Shown here piece by piece: positions 42,490 to 50,959 of a stretch of DNA of 64,000 bases. The stretch is from Planosporangium spinosum (GTDB taxonomy: Bacteria; Actinomycetota; Actinomycetes; Mycobacteriales; Micromonosporaceae), in contig NZ_JBLYUB010000004.1 in NCBI RefSeq assembly GCF_049999945.1, positions 1 through 64,000 of the forward strand. The letters are read 5' to 3'. The notes beneath the pieces were generated by a model, which did no database searches, was not told where the DNA came from, and saw only the letters and a list, made by a program, of their open reading frames with translations. How positions within the stretch are numbered: position 1 is the stretch's first letter; every line of letters starts with the position of its first letter. Both the position numbers and the translations under genes were made by a program.

Positions 42490-44103
42490 TTGACATCCTC
42501 CGTCACTGACCGCCCGGTGGTGCTCGTCGCGGAGGAGCTGGCTCCCGCCGCGATCGACGTGCTCGCGGACGACTTCGACGTCCGGCACGTCGACGGCACC
42601 GACCGGGCCGCCCTGCTCCACGCTCTCGCCGGCGCGCACGCCGTCGTTGTCCGCAGCGCCACCGTGATCGACGCGGAGGCGATGGCCGCCGCCCCCCGCC
42701 TGAAGGTGATCGCCCGCGCCGGCGTCGGGCTCGACAACGTCGAGGTACCGGCCGCCACCGCCCGGGGCGTGATGGTGGTCAACGCGCCGACCTCCAATAT
42801 CGTCTCCGCCGCGGAGCAGGCCGTCGCGCTGCTGCTGGCGGTCGCCCGGCACACCGCGAGCGCCAGCGCCGCGCTGAAGGCGGGGGAGTGGAATCGGTCC
42901 CGGTACACCGGGGTGGAGGTGTCCGGCAAGACCGTCGGCGTGGTGGGCCTGGGCCGTATCGGAGTGCTCTTCGCCCAGCGGATGGCCGCGTTCGGGGTAC
43001 GCCTGATCGCCTACGACCCGTACGTGCAGCCGGCCCGCGCGGCGGCGCTCGGCGTCCGCCTGGTCGGCCTGGACGACCTGCTGGCCGACAGCGACTTCAT
43101 CTCCATCCACCTGCCGAAGACGCCGGAGACGGTGGGGCTCATCGGCGCCAGGGAACTGGCGATGGTCAAGCCGGGCGTCCGCATCGTCAACGCCGCCCGC
43201 GGCGGCCTGGTCGACGAGCAGGCTCTCGCCGACGCGGTCGCCGAGGGGCGGGTCGCCGGTGTGGGCATCGACGTGTACGCCAAGGAGCCCTGCACCGCGT
43301 CACCGCTGTTCGCCTTCGGCAACGTGGTCGCCACGCCGCACCTCGGAGCGTCCACGGTGGAGGCTCAGGACAAGGCCGGTCTCGCCGTGGCCCGCAGCGT
43401 GAAGCTGGCGCTGTGCGGCGAGTTCGTCCCGGACGCGGTCAACGTGCAGGCGGGCGGGGTGGTCGCCGAGGAGGTACGGCCGCTGCTGCCGCTGGCCGAA
43501 CGGTTGGGCCGGGTCTTCACCGCGGTCGCCGGCGGCATCGCCGCCGCGGTCACCGTCGAGGTGCACGGCGACGTGGCGAACAACGACGTCTCGGTGCTGA
43601 AGCTGGCCGCCACCAAGGGACTGTTCGCCGGCGTGGTCAGCGACCAGGTGACATACGTCAACGCTCCGCTGCTCGCCGCCGACCGCGGTGTCGAGGTGGA
43701 GCTCGCGGTCTCACCGGAGTCCACCGACCACCCCAACCTGGTGACGGTCCGTGGCGCGCTGCCGGACGGCCGCGTGGTCTCGGTCTCCGGTACGCACGTC
43801 GGCGGGCCACGCGAGGCGCTCAAGCTGACCGGGCTCGACGGGTACGAGCTGGACCTGGCCGCCGACGGCGTGCTGCTGTTCCTGCGCTATGCCGACCGGC
43901 CCGGCGTGGTCGGCACGGTGGGTTCGATCCTCGGCGCGGCCGGCGTCAACATCGCGGCGATGCAGGTCGCCCGGCGCGAGGCCGGTGGCGAGGCGCTGAT
44001 GACGCTGACCGTGGACAGCGCCCCCGACCCCGACCTGCTGGGCTCGGCGGCCGAGGCGGTCGGCGCGACGGCGGCCAGCATCGTGGACCTGTTCTTTTCA
44101 TGA
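42490..44103 (+). CDS. serA: D-3-phosphoglycerate dehydrogenase
   Basis: SerA, 537 residues, first step of serine synthesis. The catalytic domain has VGLGRIGVLFAQRM (NAD site), Arg in NAARGGLVDE, Glu in YAKEPCTASPL and His in TPHLGASTVEAQ. An intervening ASB domain and a C-terminal ACT domain (YADRPGVVGTVGSILGAAGVNIAAMQ) follow, giving serine feedback. No ATG or GTG lies near the conserved start RPVVLVAEEL, so I chose TTG 42490 after CGAGGAG; spacing is short. The alternative is a much longer, GC-rich extension. Confidence 0.9.
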   Translation: MTSSVTDRPVVLVAEELAPAAIDVLADDFDVRHVDGTDRAALLHALAGAHAVVVRSATVIDAEAMAAAPRLKVIARAGVGLDNVEVPAATARGVMVVNAPTSNIVSAAEQAVALLLAVARHTASASAALKAGEWNRSRYTGVEVSGKTVGVVGLGRIGVLFAQRMAAFGVRLIAYDPYVQPARAAALGVRLVGLDDLLADSDFISIHLPKTPETVGLIGARELAMVKPGVRIVNAARGGLVDEQALADAVAEGRVAGVGIDVYAKEPCTASPLFAFGNVVATPHLGASTVEAQDKAGLAVARSVKLALCGEFVPDAVNVQAGGVVAEEVRPLLPLAERLGRVFTAVAGGIAAAVTVEVHGDVANNDVSVLKLAATKGLFAGVVSDQVTYVNAPLLAADRGVEVELAVSPESTDHPNLVTVRGALPDGRVVSVSGTHVGGPREALKLTGLDGYELDLAADGVLLFLRYADRPGVVGTVGSILGAAGVNIAAMQVARREAGGEALMTLTVDSAPDPDLLGSAAEAVGATAASIVDLFFS

Positions 44104-44110
44104 TCAGAGC

Positions 44111-44125
44111 GTCCACCAGGTGGAC
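44111..44125. promoter_or_regulatory. Short perfect inverted repeat after serA
   Basis: GTCCACC-A-GGTGGAC, 8 bp after the serA stop and 75 bp before leuB. It could be a weak terminator or an operator for leuB. Confidence 0.4.
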
Positions 44126-44199
44126 CCGGTGTACCGATAGCTAGGACGATGGCTTAACGTTTCTTCGAACGCACGTGGCGAGAGAACGGACTGAAGACG

Positions 44200-45231
44200 G
44201 TGGCACGGATCGCGGTGGTGGCCGGCGACGGCATCGGGCCAGAGGTGATCGCACAGGCCCGCAAGGTGCTCGACGTGGTCCTGCCCGGTACCGAGGCGAC
44301 CGAGTACGACCTGGGTGCGGCGCGATACCACCGCACCGGCGAGGTGCTGCCCGACAGCGTCCTGGCCGAGCTGGCCCAGCACGACGCGATCCTGCTCGGC
44401 GCCGTCGGTGATCCGTCGGTGCCGTCCGGCGTCCTCGAGCGCGGCCTGCTGCTGAAACTGCGGTTCGCGTTCGACCAGTACGTCAACCTGCGCCCGTCGC
44501 GGCTGTGGCCGGGCACCACGAGCCCGCTGGCGGGCGCCAAGCCGGGCGACATCGACCTCGTGGTGGTCCGGGAGGGCACCGAGAGCCTGTACGCCGGGGC
44601 CGGCGGGAACCTGCACCAGGGCACCGCGGCCGAGGTCGCCACGGAGGAGAGCCTCAACACCCGGTTCGGCGTGGAGCGGGTCGTCCGTGACGGGTTCGCG
44701 CGCGCCATGCGGCGCCCGCGCCGCACGCTCACCCTGGTCCACAAGAACAACGTGCTCACCCACGCCGGTGGTCTGTGGGCGCGCACCTTCGCCGAGGTGG
44801 CGGCCGAGTACCCCGACGTCACCACCGAGTACCAGCACGTCGACGCGGCCGCGATGTTCCTGGTCACCCAGCCGCAGCGGTACGACGTGATCGTCACCGA
44901 CAACCTGTTCGGCGACATCCTGACCGACGTGGCCGCGGCGGTGACCGGCGGCATCGGCCTCGCGGCGAGTGCCAACATCAACCCCGATCGACGCTACCCG
45001 TCGATGTTCGAGCCGGTACACGGCTCCGCGCCGGACATCGCCGGCCGGGGCATCGCCGATCCGGCCGCCGCGGTACTCTCCGTGGCGCTGCTGCTCGACC
45101 ACCTCGGCCACCCCGAGGCGGCCGGACGGGTCACCGACGCGGTCGGCGCCGAACTCGCCGCCCGTACGCCCGGCGCCCCGCTGCGCACCGACGAGGTGGG
45201 CGACCGGCTCGCTGCCGCGGTATCCGCCTGA
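44200..45231 (+). CDS. leuB: 3-isopropylmalate dehydrogenase
   Basis: LeuB, 343 residues, oxidatively decarboxylates 3-isopropylmalate, and in the citramalate route also methylmalate to 2-oxobutyrate. It starts MARIAVVAGDGIGPEVIAQA. Substrate and metal motifs are REGTESLYAG, VHKNNVLTHAGGL, and VTDNLFGDILTDVAAAVTGG. NAD use is supported by PVHGSAPDIAGRGIADPAAA. GTG 44200 is the only start near the conserved N-terminus. leuCD lie 18 kb away. The stop lies in a 15-bp tandem duplication. Confidence 0.95.
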   Translation: MARIAVVAGDGIGPEVIAQARKVLDVVLPGTEATEYDLGAARYHRTGEVLPDSVLAELAQHDAILLGAVGDPSVPSGVLERGLLLKLRFAFDQYVNLRPSRLWPGTTSPLAGAKPGDIDLVVVREGTESLYAGAGGNLHQGTAAEVATEESLNTRFGVERVVRDGFARAMRRPRRTLTLVHKNNVLTHAGGLWARTFAEVAAEYPDVTTEYQHVDAAAMFLVTQPQRYDVIVTDNLFGDILTDVAAAVTGGIGLAASANINPDRRYPSMFEPVHGSAPDIAGRGIADPAAAVLSVALLLDHLGHPEAAGRVTDAVGAELAARTPGAPLRTDEVGDRLAAAVSA

Positions 45232-45248
45232 CCGGTATCCGTCTGACC
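45219..45248. repeat. 15-bp tandem duplication over the leuB stop codon
   Basis: GGTATCCGCCTGACC (45219-45233) and GGTATCCGTCTGACC (45234-45248). The first contains the TGA (45229-45231). Confidence 0.85.
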
Positions 45249-45546
45249 GGTTCCCGGCTCGCCGGCGTGATCCGCGCCGCGTGTCAGAGGTGGCTGCCCG
45301 GCGGTCACGCGCGCCCGCCGACCGGGGACAACGGCATCTCGCCCACCCGTTGTGGGGTGTCATTTTCCGCCGATCGAAGCCTTTGACCCTTACGGCCGAC
45401 CTCTTTAACGAGCGTTCGGGGTAGGTTGCAGGAACGGCTTTAACGAGCGTTCGGGGTAAGTTGCAGGCACGGCGGATTCGGTGGTCGACCTGTCACGCCG
45501 ATCAACACTACGATTCTCATCGAGAGATCACACTTACGGAGGGCAC
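45232..45546. other. 315-bp intergenic region upstream of ilvE
   Basis: Apart from the duplication at its start and the paired 35-bp repeats near its end, it holds no gene I can support. An AT-richer patch ACTACGATTCTCATCGAGAG at about 45509-45528 contains TCTC-ATC-GAGA, a possible small operator or hairpin just before the ilvE ribosome site. Confidence 0.5.
45403..45472. promoter_or_regulatory. Tandem 35-bp repeats with TTTAACGAGCGTT sites upstream of ilvE
   Basis: Units 45403-45437 and 45438-45472 differ at two positions. Each begins CTTTAACGAGCGTTCGGGGTA, containing AACG-AG-CGTT, a near-palindrome of the kind bound by TetR-type repressors. Located 75-145 bp before the ilvE start, they are good candidates for paired operators or a duplicated promoter. 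The binding protein is unknown. Confidence 0.6.
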
Positions 45547-46644
45547 ATGAGCGGCGGTGAGAGCCTCGCGTTCGAGATTCATCCGAATCCGGCAGCGGTA
45601 TCCGCCGCCGAGCGGGCCGCGATGCTGGCCAATCCCGGGTTCGGGCGGATCTTCACCGATCACATGGTCACCATCCGGTACGCGGAGGGCAAGGGCTGGT
45701 ACGACGCCCGGGTCGAGGCTCGCGCGCCGATCCCGATGGACCCGGCGACGGCCGTCCTGCACTATGCGCAGGAGATCTTCGAGGGGCTCAAGGCGTACCG
45801 GACCGACGACGGCGGCCTGACCATGTTCCGGCCCGACGCCAACGCGCGCCGGTTCCGGGCGTCCGCTCGGCGGATGGCGATGGCGGAGCTTCCCGAGCAG
45901 GTGTTCCTCGACTCGCTCACCGAGCTGGTGCGCATCGACCGGGGCTGGGTGCCCGACGACCCCGAGGGCAGCCTGTACCTGCGCCCCTTCATGTTCGCCA
46001 GCGAGGTGTTCCTCGGCGTCAAGCCGTCCGCCGAGTACCTCTACGTCGTGATCGCCTCGCCGGTCGGCCCCTACTTCAAGGGCGGCTCCGTGGCGCCGGT
46101 CACGGTCTGGGTGTCGAGCGAGTACACGCGGGCGGCGCCCGGCGGCACCGGCGCGGCCAAGTGCGGCGGCAACTACGCCACCAGCCTGGCGGCGCAGGCC
46201 GAGGGGATCGAGCACGGCTGCGAGCAGGTGGTGTTCCTCGACGCCGTGGAGCGCCGCTACGTCGACGAGCTCGGCGGCATGAACATCTTCTTCGTGTTCG
46301 ACGACGGCACCCTGATCACGCCGCCGCTCGGCACGATCCTGCCCGGGATCACCCGGGACGCCGTGATCACGCTCGCCCGCGAGCAGGGGCTCACGGTCCG
46401 CGAGGAGCCGTACTCGATCGACCAGTGGCGCGCCGACGCCGCGAGCGGCCGGCTGCGCGAGGTGTTCGCCTGCGGTACCGCCGCGGTGCTCACCCCGATC
46501 GGCATGGTCCGTTCCACCGACGGCGAGTTCGTCATCGGCGACGGAGGTACCGGCGAGGTGACGGCGCGGCTGCGCCAGACCCTCGTCGACATCCAGCGCG
46601 GCCACGCTCCGGACGCCCACGGCTGGGTGCACCGGCTGATCTGA
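45547..46644 (+). CDS. ilvE: Branched-chain amino acid aminotransferase
   Basis: IlvE, 365 residues, a fold-type IV PLP enzyme that makes valine, leucine and isoleucine from their 2-oxo-acids. HYAQEIFEGLKAYR, RPFMFASE, the PLP Lys in GAAKCGGNYATSL (about residue 203) and ELGGMNIFFVF are conserved. ATG 45547 follows ACGGAGGG; the frame is open to 45481 but that part is leader. Controlled from an upstream region with duplicated sites. Confidence 0.95.
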   Translation: MSGGESLAFEIHPNPAAVSAAERAAMLANPGFGRIFTDHMVTIRYAEGKGWYDARVEARAPIPMDPATAVLHYAQEIFEGLKAYRTDDGGLTMFRPDANARRFRASARRMAMAELPEQVFLDSLTELVRIDRGWVPDDPEGSLYLRPFMFASEVFLGVKPSAEYLYVVIASPVGPYFKGGSVAPVTVWVSSEYTRAAPGGTGAAKCGGNYATSLAAQAEGIEHGCEQVVFLDAVERRYVDELGGMNIFFVFDDGTLITPPLGTILPGITRDAVITLAREQGLTVREEPYSIDQWRADAASGRLREVFACGTAAVLTPIGMVRSTDGEFVIGDGGTGEVTARLRQTLVDIQRGHAPDAHGWVHRLI

Positions 46645-46777
46645 CCCGCGGGCCCCGGACCGTCGTGGCAGGCGGAGGCCGGCGCGACGGTCCGAGGGAC
46701 CGGGAAACCGTGGCGGAGGCCGGGACGACCGCCGAAAGGGCGGGAACGGTGGCGGCGGCCGGCCCGTCCAAGGACGC

Positions 46778-46897
46778 ATGTCGACCTCTGCCCGCTACAC
46801 CGACCTGCCGCTGCGGACCCTGGTGCTCACGCTCCGGGTGCCGGTGCCCGCCGAGCCGCCGAAGCCGTCGGCCAAGCCGGACCGGGACGAGCGCTGA
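46778..46897 (+). CDS. Small 39-residue protein between ilvE and cimA
   Basis: ATG 46778 follows AAGGA at suitable spacing and opens 39 codons ending TGA 46897. All but one codon end in G or C, as in strongly coding frames here. The product is MSTSARYTDLPLRTLVLTLR, then a Pro/Ala/Lys-rich, charged tail ending DRDER. No helix long enough to span the membrane. Not recognised; too short for most gene finders. It starts 133 bp after ilvE. Confidence 0.5.
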   Translation: MSTSARYTDLPLRTLVLTLRVPVPAEPPKPSAKPDRDER

Positions 46898-47144
46898 CCG
46901 CCCGCCAGCGGGCCGTCTCCGCCGTCGGTGGGTGCGGCCCGCTGACCGCCTGTCGTCACATCCGGTAGCTCAGGTGAACCACGCCTGTCGCCGACGGGTA
47001 CCTCGCCATGCCGGTGGTACCCGTCGGCGGATCACCGTGCGCCATGGTCGCTTCGCGCACCGTTCTCGTGCGGCTACACTATGAAGTCGGGCACTCTGCG
47101 CTCCCGATATTCGGAAAGTACTTCCACGATGTAGGCGTACGTGG

Positions 47145-47157
47145 CAGTGTACGAAGC
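47145..47157 (+). promoter_or_regulatory. -10 box of the cimA leader
   Basis: CAGTGT (47145-47150) then 7 nt to the leader GTG at 47158, the same spacing as in the ilvBNC leader. The -35 region is weak. TACACT at 47075-47080 is a second possible -10 box about 80 bp upstream. Confidence 0.45.
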
Positions 47158-47196
47158 GTGACCGCAGTCCCCGCCGTCCTGATTATTGGCCCCTAG
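47158..47196 (+). CDS. cimA attenuator leader peptide
   Basis: A 12-codon ORF, MTAVPAVLIIGP, starting GTG. Five of its codons are Val, Val, Leu, Ile, Ile, with consecutive Val-Leu-Ile-Ile just before the end; both Ile codons are ATT, rare here. The TAG stop begins CTAGCGCGCC, which opens the competing hairpin. It is the right kind of sensor for isoleucine, the product of the citramalate route. Confidence 0.75.
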   Translation: MTAVPAVLIIGP

Positions 47197-47255
47197 CGCG
47201 CCCGGCACACCGACGCCGAGCGCGCAGACCTCTCGCATCCGCGGGGGGTCTTTTT
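47196..47255 (+). terminator. cimA attenuator: competing hairpin and terminator
   Basis: GCGCGC at 47196-47201 can pair with GCGCGC at 47220-47225, ending right where the terminator begins. The terminator arms are 47226-47236 and 47241-47251 (11 bp with two G-U pairs, loop ATCC), followed by TTTTT (47251-47255). cimA starts 25 bp later with GGAGAGGCTGGAG upstream. Confidence 0.72.
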
Positions 47256-47279
47256 CGTTGTGGAGAGGCTGGAGAATCA

Positions 47280-48881
47280 ATGCAGGTATACGACACCACG
47301 CTGCGCGACGGGGCCCAGCGGGAAGGCATCAGCTACTCGGTGGTCGACAAGCTCGCGGTGGCGCGGCTACTCGACGACTTCGGTGTCGGGTTCATCGAAG
47401 GCGGCTGGCCGGGAGCCCTCCCCAAGGACACCGAGTTCTTCCGACGAGCCCGTACCGAGCTCAACCTCAGACACGCGCAGTTCGTCGCGTTCGGCGCGAC
47501 CCGCAAGGCCGACACGGCGGTCGGCTCCGACCCCCAGGTCCGGGCGCTGCTCGACGCCGAGACGCCGGTCGTGACCCTGGTGGCCAAGTCGGACGTGCGC
47601 CACGTGGAGCGCGCGCTGCGCACCAGCCTGCGGGAGAACCTGGCGATGGTCCACGACACCGTCGCCCACCTCGTCGCCGAGGGGCGACGGGTGTTCCTCG
47701 ACTGCGAGCACTTCTTCGACGGGTACCTCGTCGACCCGGACTACGCCACCGAGGTCGCCGCGACCGCCATCGCGGCGGGCGCCGAGGCCGCGGTCATGTG
47801 CGACACCAACGGCGGCATGCTGCCGTCGCGGGTCACCCGCGTGGTGGGCGAGGTGACCGGACGGCTCGCGTCCCGGCTGGGCGTCAGCGCCGACGAGGCG
47901 GTCGCCAGGCTCGGCATCCACTGCCAGAACGACACCGGCTGCGCGGTCGCGAACACGGTCGTCGCGGTCGAGGCGGGCGTGCCGCACTTCCAGTGCACCG
48001 CCAACGGGTACGGCGAGCGCGCCGGCAACGCCGACCTCTTCGCGGTCGTCGGGAACCTGCAGCTCAAGCTCGGACTGCCGGTCCTGCCGGAGGGCTGCCT
48101 GGACCAGATGGTGCGTGTCTCGCACGCCATCGCGGAGATCGCCAACATCGCACCCGACACCCACCAGGCCTATGTCGGGTCGTCGTCCTTCGCCCACAAG
48201 GCGGGGCTGCACGCGAGTGCGATCAAGGTCGACCCCCTGCTGTACAACCACGTCGAGCCGGAGGTCGTCGGCAACGACATGCGCATCCTGGTCACCGAGA
48301 TGGCCGGCCGGGCGAGTGTCGAGCTGAAGGCCCGGGAGCTGGGCATCGACCTCGGCGACCACCCCGAGGCGCTCACCCGGGTGACGGCGAGGATCAAGGA
48401 GCTGGAGGCCGGCGGCTGGTCGTTCGAGGCCGCCGACGCGTCGTTCGAGCTGCTGGTCCGCGCCGAGCTGAACGGTGCGGTGACCCGCCCGTTCGCCCTG
48501 GAGAGCTACCGGGTCCAGGTCGAGCACCGCGAGGACGGCGCCGTGGTCAGCGAGGCCACGGTCAAGGTCCGGGTACGCGGGGAGCGGGTCATCGCCACCG
48601 CGGAGGGCAACGGCCCGGTCAACGCCCTCGACGAGGCGCTGCGGGCCGCCCTGGCCAAGCACTACCCGGAGCTGAAGAGCTTCGAGCTGGCCGACTTCAA
48701 GGTGCGCATCCTCGAAGGCAGCCACGGCACGGGCGCGGTGACCCGGGTACTGCTGGAGACGGCCGGTGGCACCGGTGACTGGACCACGGTCGGGGTGCAC
48801 GAGAACGTCGTCGAGGCGAGCTGGCACGCCCTCGTCGACGCGCTCAGCTACGGCCTGTCCCAGCAGCACCAGTCGGTGTGA
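47280..48881 (+). CDS. cimA: (R)-citramalate synthase
   Basis: CimA, 533 residues, condenses acetyl-CoA with pyruvate to citramalate, giving threonine-independent isoleucine. VYDTTLRDGAQREGI starts the DRE-TIM barrel; FIEGGWPGALPKDTEFF is typical of CimA rather than LeuA. Metal ligands lie in LGIHCQNDTGCAVANT. The C-terminal LeuA-dimer regulatory domain (AEGNGPVNALDEALRAAL) is present, so isoleucine feedback is likely. Preceded by an isoleucine-type attenuator. It ends three bases from the convergent EEP gene. Confidence 0.93.
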   Translation: MQVYDTTLRDGAQREGISYSVVDKLAVARLLDDFGVGFIEGGWPGALPKDTEFFRRARTELNLRHAQFVAFGATRKADTAVGSDPQVRALLDAETPVVTLVAKSDVRHVERALRTSLRENLAMVHDTVAHLVAEGRRVFLDCEHFFDGYLVDPDYATEVAATAIAAGAEAAVMCDTNGGMLPSRVTRVVGEVTGRLASRLGVSADEAVARLGIHCQNDTGCAVANTVVAVEAGVPHFQCTANGYGERAGNADLFAVVGNLQLKLGLPVLPEGCLDQMVRVSHAIAEIANIAPDTHQAYVGSSSFAHKAGLHASAIKVDPLLYNHVEPEVVGNDMRILVTEMAGRASVELKARELGIDLGDHPEALTRVTARIKELEAGGWSFEAADASFELLVRAELNGAVTRPFALESYRVQVEHREDGAVVSEATVKVRVRGERVIATAEGNGPVNALDEALRAALAKHYPELKSFELADFKVRILEGSHGTGAVTRVLLETAGGTGDWTTVGVHENVVEASWHALVDALSYGLSQQHQSV

Positions 48882-48884
48882 CGA

Positions 48885-49880
48885 TCATGAACGCGGTAGG
48901 ACGAGTTCGGTGAAGATCGCGCGGTGGTCGGTGGCGGGTACGGTGTGGGCGGCGTACCGCGTCACGCCGACCCGGCGATCGACCAGGACGTGGTCGATCG
49001 TCACGCCGGGGATCCACCGCCGCTCGTCGTACGGCCAGCTCGCGGTGAACCCGTCGCCGGTCGCGGCGGCGGCGTCCCGGTAACCGGACGCGATCAGCCG
49101 GCGCAGCCGTACGTGGTCGAGGGTGGCGTTGAAGTCGCCGATCAGCACCCGGACCGTCCCGTCGCGGCTGGCCCGCGGCTCGGCCGTCAGGTCGATGCGG
49201 GAACAGTCCGGCGGTAGCGGCGCACAGGGGTGCGCCGACTCCAGGGCGACCTCCCGGGCGCCCGGCACCTGGATCGTCGCGGCCGCCTGGGTGAAGCCGG
49301 ACGGGAGGGTACGCAGGCCGTCGTCGCGCAGTGGGAACCGGCTGAACAGCCCCGAGCCGCCGGCTCCGGGCTGCGGGTAGGAGACCCGGTGGGGCAGCAG
49401 CTCCGCCAACCCGGCCGCGTCGAGGGCCTGCTCCGCCTCCGGTGTGAACTCCTGTACCGCGAGTACCTGCACGCCCTGGTCGCGTACCAGCCGTACGATC
49501 GTCGCGGCGTCAGCGGCCCCGATCATCATGTTGGAACTCAGCACCCGCAGTCGGGGCCCGTCCGCCGCACCGCCGCCGGTGGCGAAGCCCCGGGGCAGTA
49601 CGCACACCAGCAGCGTGATGGCCACTCCGGCCGCCACCCCGGCCGCCCACCATGACCGCAGCGCGCACGCCAGGCCGGTCACCACGACCGTGCCGCCGGC
49701 GACGTACGGGGTGAACGCGATCAGCGGGTACAGCGGGCCGCCCAGGTGGTCGAGGCCGAACACCCGGACCGCCGCCCACGCGGCGCAGCCGGCCACCGCG
49801 AACCACAGGGCGACGTGCAGGCCGGTGTGGACGGGGCTGGCGGAGTCGCGTGCGGTGGCGGCCGGGGCGAGCGTCGTCAT
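48885..49880 (-). CDS. Membrane endonuclease/exonuclease/phosphatase family protein
   Basis: A 331-residue protein with three hydrophobic segments in its first 105 residues, then an EEP domain: LSSNMMIGAADA, LAVQEFTPE (Glu), RVLIGDFNAT (Asp/Asn) and ATDHRAIF (catalytic His). This is the membrane-anchored EEP type common in actinobacteria; its substrate (lipid, nucleotide or sugar phosphate) is unknown. ATG 49880 lies 7 nt after TAGATT, fitting a leaderless start; ATG 49901 is a close alternative. The frame is open far upstream but that lies across endonuclease V. Confidence 0.82.
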   Translation of the reverse strand: MTTLAPAATARDSASPVHTGLHVALWFAVAGCAAWAAVRVFGLDHLGGPLYPLIAFTPYVAGGTVVVTGLACALRSWWAAGVAAGVAITLLVCVLPRGFATGGGAADGPRLRVLSSNMMIGAADAATIVRLVRDQGVQVLAVQEFTPEAEQALDAAGLAELLPHRVSYPQPGAGGSGLFSRFPLRDDGLRTLPSGFTQAAATIQVPGAREVALESAHPCAPLPPDCSRIDLTAEPRASRDGTVRVLIGDFNATLDHVRLRRLIASGYRDAAAATGDGFTASWPYDERRWIPGVTIDHVLVDRRVGVTRYAAHTVPATDHRAIFTELVLPRS

Positions 49881-49964
49881 TCCGGTCAATCTAGCGGTCA
49901 TGGCCAAGGCACCTGCCCATCTCCACCCGATCATCACCATCTCTGCACCGCGTAGGGTGCGGTG

Positions 49965-50633
49965 ATGGACCGGTGGCCGATGACCGCCGCCGAGGCGGAG
50001 GCCGTCCAGGACCGGCTGCGCCCGCGGGTACGCCCGGGCGGTGAGCCGCTGCGGCCGCGTACCGTCGCCGGGCTGGACGTGTCCTACGCGACCGGCTCCG
50101 ACCGGCTGGCCGCCGCCGTGGTGGTCCTCGACGCCGACACGCTGGAGGTGGTCGAGGCGTCGGTGGTCGACGGCACCGCCGCGTTCGACTACGTACCCGG
50201 GCTGCTGGCCTTCCGTGAGATCCCGTCCCTGCTCACCGCGCTGGACCGGCTGGCGGTCACGCCGGACGTACTGGTCTGCGACGGGTACGGGGTGGCGCAT
50301 CCGCGCCGGTTCGGGCTGGCCTGCCATCTCGGTGTGCTCACCGACCTGCCGGCGATCGGGGTGGCGAAGACCCCGTTCACCTGGGCGTACGAGCCGCCGG
50401 GACAGCGGCGCGGCGACTGGTCCCCGCTGGTCGGCGACGGGGAGGAGCTGGGCCGGGTGCTGCGGACCCGCGACGGTGTCAGGCCCGTCTTCGTCTCCAC
50501 CGGCCACCGGGTCACCCTCGGTTCGGCCTGCGACCTGGTGCTCCGGCTGTGCCCGCGGTACCGGTTGCCGGAGACTACCCGGCTGGCCGACCGGCTCTCG
50601 CGGCACCGGCTGGCGCGGGTTCCGGCCGGGTAG
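49965..50633 (+). CDS. nfi: Endonuclease V
   Basis: A 222-residue deoxyinosine 3' endonuclease for repair of deaminated DNA. RTVAGLDVSYATGSDRLAAA (metal Asp), YVPGLLAFREIPSLLTAL (Glu), LVCDGYGVAHPRRFGLACHLG (Asp and the conserved Gly-Tyr/His region) and GVAKTPF match the family order. ATG 49965 has AGGG seven bases upstream; GTG 49962 is adjacent. The gene is divergent from the EEP gene. Confidence 0.9.
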   Translation: MDRWPMTAAEAEAVQDRLRPRVRPGGEPLRPRTVAGLDVSYATGSDRLAAAVVVLDADTLEVVEASVVDGTAAFDYVPGLLAFREIPSLLTALDRLAVTPDVLVCDGYGVAHPRRFGLACHLGVLTDLPAIGVAKTPFTWAYEPPGQRRGDWSPLVGDGEELGRVLRTRDGVRPVFVSTGHRVTLGSACDLVLRLCPRYRLPETTRLADRLSRHRLARVPAG

Positions 50634-50695
50634 CGGCGCGTACACGCGGGACAGTCGGGCGTCCCGGCCGGCGGGGTGGCGGGCCCGCCGGCCGG

Positions 50696-50959
50696 TCAGT
50701 GCCGCAGTGGCAGCCGGTTCAGGCGGGCGCGGCCGCTCAGGAACCGGCGCTGGTTGGGCATCTGGGGCGGGGCTTCGGTCACCGGCAGTCCGTACGCCGC
50801 GAGCGTGTTGGCGGCGTTGTTCGCGGCGTCGCAGGGACAGTCGCACCCGCACGCCGCGCAGCGGCCGGTCTCCCGCTGGATGCGGTGGCGCGCGAGGGTC
50901 ATCTTGGCGCTGGTGACCCGGATGCCGACCTCGTGGGGGGAGTTTGGTGCGGTGGTCAT
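50696..50959 (-). CDS. Cys-rich 87-residue protein, unrecognised
   Basis: ATG 50959 has a good ribosome site, AGGAG eight bases upstream, and opens 87 codons. The central GRCAACGCDCPCDAANNAAN has five Cys in a CxxCxCxCxC pattern that could bind a metal. The C-terminal part is basic (RRFLSGRARLNRLPLRH). It is convergent with endonuclease V and lies between it and two large LuxR regulators. No family recognised. Confidence 0.65.
   Translation of the reverse strand: MTTAPNSPHEVGIRVTSAKMTLARHRIQRETGRCAACGCDCPCDAANNAANTLAAYGLPVTEAPPQMPNQRRFLSGRARLNRLPLRH

Noticed and set aside
47008..47157. 50-codon upstream extension of the cimA leader ORF
   Set aside because: The extended frame has mixed codon use and no ribosome site; the short leader from GTG 47158 is placed 7 nt after a -10 box and ends in the branched-chain codons.
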